64,000 nucleotides of DNA. Source: GCA-2688265 sp964527395 (GTDB taxonomy: Archaea; Nanobdellota; Nanobdellia; Woesearchaeales; GW2011-AR9). Positions 7,877-16,010 of this stretch are shown in pieces. The stretch is taken from positions 4,723-68,722 of the forward strand of contig CAZGQD010000007.1 in the NCBI GenBank assembly GCA_964527395.1, given 5' to 3'. A program made the position numbers and the translations under genes. The notes under the pieces were generated by a model, which saw only the letters and a list, made by a program, of their open reading frames with translations, was not told where the DNA came from and searched no databases. Each line of letters begins with the position of its first letter. The first letter of the stretch is position 1.

Positions 7877-8578
7877 ATGATTAATGATGTGACTAAAGGT
7901 AAATTCATTGTTCTTGATGGTGGAGATGGCTCTGGAAAAGGCACGCAGCTTAAGTTGCTTTTTGATAAACTTGTTTCTGAAGGAATTAAGGTGAAAGTTG
8001 CTGATTTTCCGCAGTATGGGAAATGGTCAGCAGTGTTTGTTGAAAAGTATCTACGTGGTGAATTTGGTGGCCTAGAATCAATTGGAGCAAAGAAAGGATC
8101 GCTGTTTTATGCAATGGATAGATATGCAGCCAGTTTTGATATACGAAAATGGTTAGATGAAGGTTTTGTGGTGCTATCTAACAGATATGTTTCTGCAAAT
8201 AAAGGACACCAATTGGGAAAGATTAGTGATGATTCTCAGAAAAAGGAGTTTTTAGATTGGTTAAATGAGATGGAATATTCTATCTTAGAGATACCTAAAC
8301 CAGATCTGACTTTGTTTTTGCATATGCCAGCTGCGATTGGACAGAAATTAGTTGATAAAAAAGGACACCGTGATTATGTCGGTGGAGAAAAGAGAGATAT
8401 CCATGAAGCTGATATTGAGCACTTGGAGAATGCTGAAAAAGCTTTTTTGTATTGTTTGGAACATGATTCTGTTGAAAATTGGGTCCGGATTGAATGTAGC
8501 GATAGTGAAAAACCAGATACTATTGAGTCTATACAAGAGAAAATTTATGTGAAAGTAAAGGAATTGCTTGAGAATTGA
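7877..8578 (+). CDS. tmk: Thymidylate kinase
   Basis: 233 residues. Phosphorylates dTMP to dTDP in the cytosol. P-loop GGDGSGKGTQ (residues 14-23), then the DRYAASF substrate motif and LSNRYVSANKGHQ, corresponding to the family's S-x-R-Y/F-x-x-S-x-x-A-x-Q signature. A lid-like region follows (VDKKGHRDYVGGEKRDIHE). Length is slightly above bacterial Tmk (about 210). It fits with thyA, folA and glyA elsewhere in the window in a thymidylate supply route. Own TATA box; no operon partner. Confidence 0.9.
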   Translation: MINDVTKGKFIVLDGGDGSGKGTQLKLLFDKLVSEGIKVKVADFPQYGKWSAVFVEKYLRGEFGGLESIGAKKGSLFYAMDRYAASFDIRKWLDEGFVVLSNRYVSANKGHQLGKISDDSQKKEFLDWLNEMEYSILEIPKPDLTLFLHMPAAIGQKLVDKKGHRDYVGGEKRDIHEADIEHLENAEKAFLYCLEHDSVENWVRIECSDSEKPDTIESIQEKIYVKVKELLEN

Positions 8579-8649
8579 AGGGTTTTTTTTAGAATTTGAG
8601 CATTTTTTTTACTAGTTTATTGTTGTTATTTCTGATTTGTGACAAATTA

Positions 8650-8659
8650 TTTATAAATA
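8650..8659 (+). promoter_or_regulatory. TATA box deciding the start at 8680
   Basis: TTTATAAATA 21-30 nt before ATG 8680. It lies inside the longer open frame that begins with a TTG at 8596, so the shorter protein is preferred. Confidence 0.55.
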
Positions 8660-8679
8660 AATGGCTTTTTGAGCTAGTT

Positions 8680-9660
8680 ATGACCCTCACCACCATACTA
8701 GATGGAGTTATGCCTGTTCAGAGTGCAGCTATTCCAAAAAATAGAATGATTTCTAAATCTGAGCGTTTGTTGGGAATTTTAAGAGGTGTTGTAAATGGTG
8801 ATTTGAGGGAAAGAACACTATATTCTTTAGATTTTACAGCAATTCCATCTTGGAAAGTCCATTTTTTATTACTCAATGCAGAAGGGTTTGATGAACACTT
8901 TGTTTCTAATGAAGCAAGAGAAGCTTTTTTTGATGAATACCATCCTGGACCAACAGCAGATAGACAGATGATTACTTCTAATTTAGGAGTTGACTTGCTT
9001 GATGGAAGATCAAATAATATTGGAAATGTTCTTACACAAGTTGAAGCTATTGCAAATGAATCTAATCGTGATGAAGACGTAATGCAAAGAGTTTCTGAGA
9101 TTGTAAATGATTATTTTTCTATTGGAATCATGGGATATTTGATGTTAAGAGAAGAAGAATGGGAAGGGCTAGGTAGAGATGATTCTGCCCTTGATTATGC
9201 CGTAAGAGCTGTAGAATACAATTCTTTGTTAGGGATGGCTGAAGGCTTCTTTAATGATTGTAAAGAATTAGGAGTTGAATTTGCACCTTTAACTAGAACA
9301 GATTGGAGATATTTGCAAGAAAGGTTTGAAAGTACTTCAATAAAAGATGTTCGAGAACTTGGATCAAAAGCAGTTGATCAAGCAATTGAAACTTATTTAT
9401 CTTTGAATTGTATAAGAATGAAAAAAGGTTTTAAAGTAGATTATGAGGCTTTTGTTGGAGACATAGTGCTTGTTGAGAAATTTGCTTCAGATTTAGGACT
9501 TTCTATGATGCCTAAATTAGAATGGATAAAAAAAGATGTTTCATTGAAGATGAGAAGAGAAATTGGTAGTTCAGCTTATATGCAATTATATCAGCAAAAG
9601 AAAAGAGAGTTAGAGTTGCCAAAATTAGTTGCTGGCGTTAATTATCAGGAAGTTGCATGA
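8680..9660 (+). CDS. Hypothetical cytosolic protein
   Basis: 326 residues from the leaderless ATG 8680. The frame stays open to a TTG at 8596 but crosses the TATA box. Mostly helical and acidic, with no signal peptide or TM in the chosen form. Sequence landmarks include SERLLGILRGVVNGDLRE near the start, EEEWEGLGRDDSALDYA in the middle and a Lys/Arg-rich end. No family recognised. It converges on glyA across a 56-nt gap. Confidence 0.55.
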   Translation: MTLTTILDGVMPVQSAAIPKNRMISKSERLLGILRGVVNGDLRERTLYSLDFTAIPSWKVHFLLLNAEGFDEHFVSNEAREAFFDEYHPGPTADRQMITSNLGVDLLDGRSNNIGNVLTQVEAIANESNRDEDVMQRVSEIVNDYFSIGIMGYLMLREEEWEGLGRDDSALDYAVRAVEYNSLLGMAEGFFNDCKELGVEFAPLTRTDWRYLQERFESTSIKDVRELGSKAVDQAIETYLSLNCIRMKKGFKVDYEAFVGDIVLVEKFASDLGLSMMPKLEWIKKDVSLKMRREIGSSAYMQLYQQKKRELELPKLVAGVNYQEVA

Positions 9661-9716
9661 TTTTTGTTGAATTTTCATAAACAACATTTCAAATTGATTC
9701 TATAAATTAGTACTTG

Positions 9717-11348
9717 TTAAAATTCTAATGGGAATTGCATACATAATCTTTTTACTTGAGCTGCAATCTGCTGGATCTCTGGATCTAACCTTGTTGCTTC
9801 GTTGAATTCTTTGAACTTCAGATCTTTATATTTTTCACTGATGTTCATTACTTGGTTGATCCATTGAGCAATACTTTGCATTTCTTGTTCTTTCATGCCC
9901 CTTGTAGTAATCCAAGGAGTTCCTAGTCTAAGGCCGCTTGGGTTCATAGGACTCCTTGTTTCTTGTGGAATAGTATTATAATTTGAAACAATGCCAGCAT
10001 GGTCAAGAGCTCTTGCGAATTTTCTTCCTATAACTGCTTTGTTTGTAAGGTCAATTAAGATTAAATGTTTGTCTGTTCCGCCAGAGACAATGTTAAAATT
10101 GAACTTTTGTAGTTCGTTGGCAAGGAATTGAGCGTTTTTTACTGTTTGAAATTGATCTTGTTTGAATTTATCTGTCATTGCTTCTTTTAAACCAGCTGCA
10201 ATACCAGCAATACAATGATTGAATGGGCCACCTAACAAGCCTGGAAGTACTGCTTTATTGATCTTCTTGATTAATTCTTCTTTGGCAAAGATTAGTGCTC
10301 CTCTCCCAGATCTTAATGTCTTATGAGTTGTTAGAGTTACAACGTCAGCAATACCTACTGGGCTTGGATTTGCTCCTGCACTGATTAACCCTGCTTCATG
10401 TGCGATGTCTGCTAGGTAGTAAGCTCCTACTTTGTTCGCGATTTGTCTCATTCTCTTGTAATTAATGTTTCTAGGATAAGCTGTACCGCCAGTAATGATT
10501 AGTTTTGGCTTTTGTAGAGTGGCAATTCTTTCAATTTCATCATAATCGAATTGTTTTGTTTCAGGATTGGTTTTGTATGAGACACTATTGAAAATCTTTG
10601 AGGAGATGTTAACTTTGTTTGATCCACCGTAGTAAACTGACTTTTTTGGATCTGCTGGTTTTTTAGGAGTGTAAGACCAACCGTGTGAAAGATGTCCTCC
10701 GTCTGGAAGATACATACCCATAATATAATCTCCTATTTGTAATAAGGCTAAGTACACTGCTAAGTTTGCTGTTGAGCCCGATAATGCTTGAACGTTTACA
10801 GACCAGTCTTCTGGTAGATTGAAAGCTTGTTTTGCTCTATTTATTGCTAATTGTTCAATTTGATCAATGTATTTGTTACCCTCATAGTATCTTCTTTTTA
10901 CATTACCTTCAGAATATTTGTGAGCTAAGATTGATCCTGTTGCTTGTCTTACAGCTGTTGAGAAGAAGTTTTCACTTGGGATCATAGAAAGTTTGTTTTG
11001 TTGTCTTTGTTTTTCTTGCTGGATAAGGTTGTATAGTTCAGGATCTTGAGTTTCTAGATTGTTTTTATTTGTGTTTTGGATACTTGAATTTGTTTGGATA
11101 TTTATTGATTCTTGTTGTTTTTGATTTACTTGATTAAATTCGCTACTTTGGATTGCTGTGGCAGTTTGAGCCATTTGACTTACTACTTGTTCTTGATTAA
11201 TTTGTGTTGGTTGAGAAACTTGTGCTTGCATATGTATCTGATTAGTTTGAAATTGTTGTGCTTGATTAGAATGTGGATTATGTTCTTGATTTAGCTGAGT
11301 AGCTGCATCTTTTTGAGCTTGTGCACTTTTGATTGCTTCTTGGAACAT
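9717..11348 (-). CDS. glyA: Serine hydroxymethyltransferase with Gln/Asn-rich N-terminal extension
   Basis: 543 residues. The PLP enzyme converts serine and tetrahydrofolate to glycine and methylene-THF, the one-carbon donor for ThyA. The core starts near residue 100. It shows SMIPSENFFS, HKYSEGNVKRRYYEGN, the cofactor Asp/His in DIAHEAG and the Schiff-base Lys in TTHKTLRSGRGA. The first ~100 residues are an unusual low-complexity tract dominated by Gln, Asn, Thr and Ala, absent from normal SHMT (about 420 residues). The start has an AAGGAGC ribosome binding site 11 nt upstream, so the extension is probably translated. It follows the VOC gene by 24 nt and may be in its operon. Confidence 0.9.
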   Translation of the reverse strand: MFQEAIKSAQAQKDAATQLNQEHNPHSNQAQQFQTNQIHMQAQVSQPTQINQEQVVSQMAQTATAIQSSEFNQVNQKQQESINIQTNSSIQNTNKNNLETQDPELYNLIQQEKQRQQNKLSMIPSENFFSTAVRQATGSILAHKYSEGNVKRRYYEGNKYIDQIEQLAINRAKQAFNLPEDWSVNVQALSGSTANLAVYLALLQIGDYIMGMYLPDGGHLSHGWSYTPKKPADPKKSVYYGGSNKVNISSKIFNSVSYKTNPETKQFDYDEIERIATLQKPKLIITGGTAYPRNINYKRMRQIANKVGAYYLADIAHEAGLISAGANPSPVGIADVVTLTTHKTLRSGRGALIFAKEELIKKINKAVLPGLLGGPFNHCIAGIAAGLKEAMTDKFKQDQFQTVKNAQFLANELQKFNFNIVSGGTDKHLILIDLTNKAVIGRKFARALDHAGIVSNYNTIPQETRSPMNPSGLRLGTPWITTRGMKEQEMQSIAQWINQVMNISEKYKDLKFKEFNEATRLDPEIQQIAAQVKRLCMQFPLEF

Positions 11349-11372
11349 AATTTGCTATTTGCTCCTTTTTGT

Positions 11373-11795
11373 TTATAAGGATTGTTGGTGCTTAGAGGTT
11401 GCTTTTTGCTTGTTTAATTCTAAAAGATCCCATTTATTACCATATAAGTCTTTGAAAACTGCAACAATACCATAATCTTCTATTCTTGGCTGCTCTAAGA
11501 AATTTATTTTGTTATTTTTTAATGTTTGATAATCCTTTTGGAAATTGTTTGTTTGTAAAAATAAGAACACTCTGCCTCCAGTTTGATTGCCTATGAATTG
11601 TTTTTGTTCTTCATTTGCTGCTTTTGCTAATAAAAGGCTTGTTGAATACTTATTTGGTGAGACTAAAACCCAACGTTTGCGTTCAGAGATCTTTGTGTCT
11701 TCAATTAGAGTGAAGCCAAGCTTTTTTGTGTAATAATCTATTGCTTCATCATAGTCTCTAACTAAAACTGTTACGTAGGCTATAGATTTTGACAT
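11373..11795 (-). CDS. VOC (glyoxalase/bleomycin-resistance) family protein
   Basis: 140 residues in two beta-alpha-beta-beta-beta units. The first starts AYVTVLVRDYDEAIDYYTKKLGFTLIEDT and the second ends VAVFKDLYGNKWDLLE, the classic glyoxalase-like signature. The substrate cannot be read. A TATA box (about 11820-11828) precedes it. It is the first gene of a likely VOC-glyA transcript. Confidence 0.8.
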   Translation of the reverse strand: MSKSIAYVTVLVRDYDEAIDYYTKKLGFTLIEDTKISERKRWVLVSPNKYSTSLLLAKAANEEQKQFIGNQTGGRVFLFLQTNNFQKDYQTLKNNKINFLEQPRIEDYGIVAVFKDLYGNKWDLLELNKQKATSKHQQSL

Positions 11796-11860
11796 TTGTA
11801 TGAAATTTTGTTGATAGGATTTATAAAGCTGTCTTTATTATTATTATTTTTTCATTAGAT

Positions 11861-12559
11861 TTATCTTTTGCCTTCTTCAATAGAACTTTTTAGTAAACTT
11901 ATTGGGACTTTATAATTATCATCTCTATGTTCTGGGTCGAATGTGGCTGAACCTGCTACAAAAAGGTTTGCACCTCCCCTAGAAGCTTGATATGCTGAAG
12001 ACTGACTAGATTCACCATGTTTATAATGAATACCACCATCTACTTCTATATCTAAATCAGGAAATCTGTCTCTTAGATAACGTATATCTTCCAAAACTCC
12101 AGGAATGAATTTTTGGTTACCAAAACCTGGATTTACTGTCATAAGTAATACATAATCAGCAACTTCTTCAAAGATATAATCTGCTATTGCTCTTGGGTTT
12201 GTGCCTGGATTTAATGCAACACCAGCATTAACACCTTTTTTTTTAATTCCATTTAAAATGCCATCCAAATGCGAAGTTGTTTCACAATGTACGGAAAGAT
12301 AATCAAGTCCAGTATCACAATAAGCACCAACCCACTTATCTGGATTACTAATCATAAGATGGCCATCTAATGGGAGATCCGTAGCCTTTCTTATTTGTCT
12401 AATAAGGGGCAATCCGAAAGTTAAATTATCTACAAAGTGACCGTCCATTACGTCCAAGTGAATCCCATCTGCGCCGCCTTGTTCAAGTCTTTCAATCTCA
12501 GAACGTAGATCTAAAAAATTTGCAGATAATAAAGATGGAAATAATTTTCTTTCAAGCAT
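11861..12559 (-). CDS. rpe: Ribulose-phosphate 3-epimerase (first copy)
   Basis: 232 residues, TIM barrel. Interconverts ribulose-5-P and xylulose-5-P. Motifs: LFPSLLSANF (2-15), metal ligands in HLDVMDGHFV, DGHLMI, MTVNPGFG, and catalytic Asp in EVDGGIH. A short insert after DGGIH (HGESSQSSAYQ) is unusual. AGAGGTAT provides a ribosome binding site, and the gene follows the transglutaminase-like gene by 22 nt. It lies 49 kb from the second, more divergent rpe (60735-61406), so one may use another ketose phosphate. Confidence 0.9.
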   Translation of the reverse strand: MLERKLFPSLLSANFLDLRSEIERLEQGGADGIHLDVMDGHFVDNLTFGLPLIRQIRKATDLPLDGHLMISNPDKWVGAYCDTGLDYLSVHCETTSHLDGILNGIKKKGVNAGVALNPGTNPRAIADYIFEEVADYVLLMTVNPGFGNQKFIPGVLEDIRYLRDRFPDLDIEVDGGIHYKHGESSQSSAYQASRGGANLFVAGSATFDPEHRDDNYKVPISLLKSSIEEGKR

Positions 12560-12581
12560 TTTTATACCTCTTGTGTTGTTG

Positions 12582-13679
12582 TTACCTGACTCTTCTTTGG
12601 GAGACTAGCTTCTTTAGGTCGCTTCCGCTGCCTTGTTGCCAATGACTCGGTCTGTTACCGTCACCTTCTAAATTGTCCCAAAAGTATTCATGGTTGTAGT
12701 AATACCAAACCTGTCTTACAGGGAACTGGTGGTATTTGAAATAAGTATAAGGAATGTCGCTTGCTCTTGTAACTGTGTCTGTTGATTCATCGTAGTAAGC
12801 ACCTGCAGTTGCATCAATCACAAACCATTGGTCGTCATCTTCATCATAATATTCTACCCAAGCGTGGCCACCAACTGTACCATCAAAATCAACTAGGCCT
12901 AAAGTTACTCTTACGTTTTCAGAATCTATGCCTGAAGCAATCATTAAGGATGCCAAAGTGTTTGCTTGTTCACTACAGTCACTTGCATAATCACCAGGGC
13001 TTGGGTTAGTACTCATACTCGGAGTCTCTGTGAGGAACTCTTCAGGGTAGAACCAATACTCTACTTGGCCATTTAGAACTTCTTCTGAGACCCAAATCCA
13101 AGTTAGGGCTTCATCATAGATTGATTGTAAATCGTTTGCTGTTTGTTCTTCTAAGTCTTGTACAGCATCGGTGTCAGGTTGAACATAAGATTGGTATGAT
13201 GAAAGGATAGTAATATCACCAGGATCTTGCTGCTGTTCTTCTGCACGTTTGTTTTTTAAGTATTCTTTTAGATCTTCAATATCACTTACATCTGCGTTAT
13301 CTAAGGATTTTTGGAACTTTCGGTCTCTGATCTTTTGAGTTGTTTCGTCTTCTAGAGATTTTTCAATGTTTTCAAGTAATGTTTCTAGTTGGTTTTCATT
13401 TACAAACCTAAGCATACATTCGTTATCTCTTACGCTTTTTATTTCTGGTACTGGTATTGTTATTTGATACACATCAAACTTTTCTGCGTCTACCTTTAGA
13501 ACTGGCTCATAGTTACTTAAGTCCAATGCATCACAAGAGTCTTGGACTTGTACATAGATTGTTTGTTCACCCTTAGTAGCTTTTTGGCTAACTGGATCTG
13601 GGCTGCATGCAGTAATCAATAGAATGATTAGTGTAAATGATAGAATTGTGAATAGTGGTTTTAGACGTTTTATGGCCAT
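12582..13679 (-). CDS. Transglutaminase-like lipoprotein
   Basis: 365 residues. The signal peptide ends in a lipobox (LLITACS, Cys about 25), so it is exposed outside the membrane. Residues ~90-190 are charged and helical. The C-terminal third has a papain-like transglutaminase core: Cys in SDCSEQANTLASLM, His in GGHAWVEYYDE and Asp in FVIDATAG, the full triad. Archaeal and bacterial homologues act as proteases or crosslinkers of surface proteins; the substrate here is unknown. First gene of a pair with rpe. Confidence 0.8.
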   Translation of the reverse strand: MAIKRLKPLFTILSFTLIILLITACSPDPVSQKATKGEQTIYVQVQDSCDALDLSNYEPVLKVDAEKFDVYQITIPVPEIKSVRDNECMLRFVNENQLETLLENIEKSLEDETTQKIRDRKFQKSLDNADVSDIEDLKEYLKNKRAEEQQQDPGDITILSSYQSYVQPDTDAVQDLEEQTANDLQSIYDEALTWIWVSEEVLNGQVEYWFYPEEFLTETPSMSTNPSPGDYASDCSEQANTLASLMIASGIDSENVRVTLGLVDFDGTVGGHAWVEYYDEDDDQWFVIDATAGAYYDESTDTVTRASDIPYTYFKYHQFPVRQVWYYYNHEYFWDNLEGDGNRPSHWQQGSGSDLKKLVSQRRVR

Positions 13680-13806
13680 GTTTCTTTGTTTGTTGGTTTT
13701 TGCTTAAAAAACTTTTGTACTTTGAGTTATTTTGTGTTTGTTTTGTGATAGTTATTTTAGAGTTGCTAAATCATTTTAACTGAAAATTGAGCAAAAATAT
13801 ATTTAT

Positions 13807-14367
13807 ATGGGTGAAAAAGTGCAAAAAACTAGAATTTCTGCGGAACAGATACAATTTGAAAGGCTTAAGGTTGACCACGATGTTTCTAATTTTGAGTCTT
13901 ATGAGCAAGAATTAGTTGATTTTCTGCAAGAAGATGCTTTAGATAACCAAAAAAAGCAAATTTCGGTGACCTACTTGTGTTTTTTGAGAACAGATGAATT
14001 GATTGGTTATGTAACTTTATCAGATGATAGAATTAAGTTAGAAGGAGGGCTTAGACAAAGATTTTTGGGAAAAGGAATCCCTTATAGAGCATTGCCTGCT
14101 TTGAAAATTGGTCGTTTATGTGTTGATAATAAGTTTATTAGAAGAGGAGTTGGGACTTTGATCATGGCCTTTGCAACAAATGTGGCCGAAAACATATTTT
14201 CAGACTATTCAGGCTGTAGGTTTGTTGTTTTGGATGCAAAAAGAAATGAAGAAAATGATGTTGTTAGGTTTTACCAGAGAATTGGGTTCAAAATTATTAG
14301 AGAAAAGAAAAAAGGCAATAGTCCAATGTATTTAGACTTAGTTAATAACCTTAAATTTAGTATTTAG
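13807..14367 (+). CDS. GNAT acetyltransferase, TacT/AtaT-like (copy 1)
   Basis: 186 residues, single GNAT domain. KIGRLCVDNKFIRRGVGTLIM holds the acetyl-CoA-binding R-x-x-G-x-G/A loop in the form seen in tRNA-acetylating GNAT toxins (LxRLAVDxxxQGxGLG). RFYQRIGFK and a final PMYLDL match the same group. The N-terminal DNQKK-to-SVTYL region fits the first strand. A convergent 50-residue gene overlaps its last 30 bp. The AT-rich ATATATTTAT just before ATG 13807 is too close to be its own TATA box, so the promoter is unclear. About half identical to the copy at 14664. Confidence 0.8.
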   Translation: MGEKVQKTRISAEQIQFERLKVDHDVSNFESYEQELVDFLQEDALDNQKKQISVTYLCFLRTDELIGYVTLSDDRIKLEGGLRQRFLGKGIPYRALPALKIGRLCVDNKFIRRGVGTLIMAFATNVAENIFSDYSGCRFVVLDAKRNEENDVVRFYQRIGFKIIREKKKGNSPMYLDLVNNLKFSI

Positions 14368-14490
14368 GGCTTTTTTAATGAAAGCAATACGTCTTGGATC
14401 AGGATTAGTCTCCTCTTTTCTCATTTTTTCTATGAATTTGTATGCTTCTTTGCCCCTTAAGGTAGGAGTTGCTTCAATTGGTTTTGCCAT
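14338..14490 (-). CDS. 50-residue protein convergent with GNAT copy 1, antitoxin candidate
   Basis: ATG 14490 to TAA 14338. It begins MAKPIEATPTLRGKEAYKF and contains KEETNPDPRRIAFIKKAL. The overall form (xATPxLxGKxAxxFIxxM, then a basic C-terminal helix) resembles small proteins found beside GNAT genes in archaea and bacteria; that link is from memory and not searched. It overlaps the GNAT 3' end by 30 bp on the opposite strand. TTTATTAAA about 25-30 nt upstream is a likely TATA box. A clear paralogue of identical length lies at 15205-15357 in the same arrangement. Confidence 0.7.
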   Translation of the reverse strand: MAKPIEATPTLRGKEAYKFIEKMRKEETNPDPRRIAFIKKALNTKFKVIN

Positions 14491-14520
14491 AGTTTGTTTA
14501 TAGGAAGTGTTTTTTAATAA

Positions 14521-14600
14521 AAGTTTCTATTGAGTAACTTTCTCTTGAAGATAGTAAGTTCAAACTCACCTTTGTCTTGCGTTGATTCTCTGCTTTTATT
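14521..14600 (-). pseudogene. Fragment of the 3' end of folA
   Basis: Read on the minus strand, this encodes ESTQDKGEFELTIFK, identical to the C-terminal end of DHFR at 15394-15942, then diverges (RKLLNRNF). A stretch of about 30 bp is identical to the true folA. No other folA sequence is seen. It marks the edge of the duplicated unit (GNAT, small ORF, folA end) and carries the promoter region of the 50-residue ORF. Confidence 0.8.
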
Positions 14601-14663
14601 GCTTTAAAACACACAATTGAGTATCTAAATTCTTTTAATGAAGTGACTTACAAGACTATTTTG

Positions 14664-15212
14664 ATGGTCGAAGAAAGAACAAAAGTGAAGATCACTGTTG
14701 ATCAAATACAAATTGAAGTGATCAATGAAGATTATGATGTAACTAGGTTTAGGTCTTATGAAAATGATTTAGCTAAGTTCTTAGTTGAAGATGCACTTGA
14801 TAATCAAAAACAGTTCCTATCTTTGACATTTTTGTGGTTTTTTGAAGGCAGATTGGTGTCTTATATTACCATATTAAATGATAAAATCAATCTTAAAGGA
14901 GATTTGAAAGATTTCTTTAAGCAAAAAGGCATCCATTATGGCTCTCTTCCAGCTTTGAAAATTGGTCGTTTGTGTGTAGATGACAGATTTGTTAGAAGAG
15001 GACTTGGTAAATTAATGATTCAGTCAGCCATTTCTATTGCTAATAAGCTAAATACTAGTTGGTCTGGGTGTAGATTCATTACGTTAGATGCAAAAAGAAA
15101 CGATAATCCTAGTAAAGATCCACTCAATTTCTATAAAAAACAAGGATTTAAGGTTTTGAAAGAGAAGAATGGAAGCACTACACCAATGTTTCTTGACTTG
15201 AAACTTATTTAG
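14664..15212 (+). CDS. GNAT acetyltransferase, TacT/AtaT-like (copy 2)
   Basis: 182 residues from ATG 14664. The frame is open from a GTG at 14643, but 14664 aligns exactly with the start of copy 1 (both have 16 residues to the shared QIQ). It keeps KIGRLCVDDRFVRRGLGKLMI, LDAKRND and NFYKKQGFK. It converges with the 50-residue gene at 15205-15357, overlapping 8 bp. Divergence from copy 1 (about 50%) is far greater than that of the folA fragment behind the latter, suggesting different selection or an uneven recombination history. Confidence 0.8.
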   Translation: MVEERTKVKITVDQIQIEVINEDYDVTRFRSYENDLAKFLVEDALDNQKQFLSLTFLWFFEGRLVSYITILNDKINLKGDLKDFFKQKGIHYGSLPALKIGRLCVDDRFVRRGLGKLMIQSAISIANKLNTSWSGCRFITLDAKRNDNPSKDPLNFYKKQGFKVLKEKNGSTTPMFLDLKLI

Positions 15213-15357
15213 GAAAATTGAACTTAATGTTTAAAGCTTCTCTGATAAATGCAATACGTCTTGGATCAGGGTTAGTTTCTTCTTTAATCATGTTTTCTAT
15301 GAAACGTTTAGCATCTTCTCCTTCTAATGTAGGTGTTGCTTCAATTGGTTTTGCCAT
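15205..15357 (-). CDS. 50-residue protein convergent with GNAT copy 2, antitoxin candidate
   Basis: ATG 15357 to TAA 15205. Shares MAKPIEATPTL and KEETNPDPRRIAFI with the copy at 14338. It lies 36 nt downstream of folA on the same strand, with a TATA-like element in between, so it could be made with folA or alone. Small, charged and helical, with no known DNA-binding motif seen. Confidence 0.7.
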   Translation of the reverse strand: MAKPIEATPTLEGEDAKRFIENMIKEETNPDPRRIAFIREALNIKFNFPK

Positions 15358-15393
15358 AATTTGTTTATATGGTGTGTTTTTTAATAAATATTT

Positions 15394-15942
15394 CTATTGA
15401 TTTGTTATTATTGTGTCTTTCTTTTTGAAAATAGTCAGCTCAAACTCACCTTTGTCTTGCGTTGATTCTTCTTTCCAAGCGTTCCAATTAATTTCTGGGA
15501 ACTTAGTGTTACCTTCATATTCATGCTTTATAAAGGAGATGTGCATTGTGTCTGCGTATTGTTCTAAAAGTTTGTATATTTGAGCTCCACCAATGATGAA
15601 GATGTCTTTTTCGTGGGTTTTGGCTAGTTGGATGGCTTCTTCTGGTGAGTTTGCTATCTCTAATTTCGAGCATAGCTCTCTTGACTTGGCTCTTTCATCG
15701 CCAAGTATTGCTTCATTTGTGTCTGCTTGATTCCAGCTTCTGGAGAGAATGATATTTACTCTGTTTGGGAGAGGTCTGAACTTTTTTGGGATTGATTCGT
15801 AGGTTTTTCTACCCATGATAACTACACTATTGTTTGTTAAAAGTTTGAAGTTCTTTAAGTCTGCTGGGATGTTCCAAGGAAGTTTGTTGTCTTTACCAAT
15901 GATTTTGTGGGTTTTAGTCATAGCAGCTATAATTGAGATCAT
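15394..15942 (-). CDS. folA: Dihydrofolate reductase
   Basis: 182 residues. NADPH-dependent reduction of dihydrofolate to tetrahydrofolate. ISIIAAMTKTHKIIGKDNKLPWNIPADLKNFK (3-34) holds the substrate pocket with the W and acidic residue of strand one. VVIMGRKTYESIP is the NADPH-binding motif and DIFIIGGAQIYKLL the C-terminal nucleotide motif. Needed to recycle dihydrofolate produced by ThyA just upstream (16820-17719), one gene away. Its 3' end is the source of the fragment at 14521-14600. Unusual in archaea, many of which lack folate-based DHFR. Confidence 0.92.
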   Translation of the reverse strand: MISIIAAMTKTHKIIGKDNKLPWNIPADLKNFKLLTNNSVVIMGRKTYESIPKKFRPLPNRVNIILSRSWNQADTNEAILGDERAKSRELCSKLEIANSPEEAIQLAKTHEKDIFIIGGAQIYKLLEQYADTMHISFIKHEYEGNTKFPEINWNAWKEESTQDKGEFELTIFKKKDTIITNQ

Positions 15943-16010
15943 GTGTTTGAGGTTGTTTGGGTTGTTTATAAAGGTGCTTGTGGAAAAGAGGGAAATTAAA
16001 AAGATAGAAT

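Noticed and set aside
15218..15400. + strand 60-codon frame after GNAT copy 2
   Set aside because: Antisense shadow of the 50-residue gene at 15205-15357, which has a paralogue of equal length and conserved sequence.
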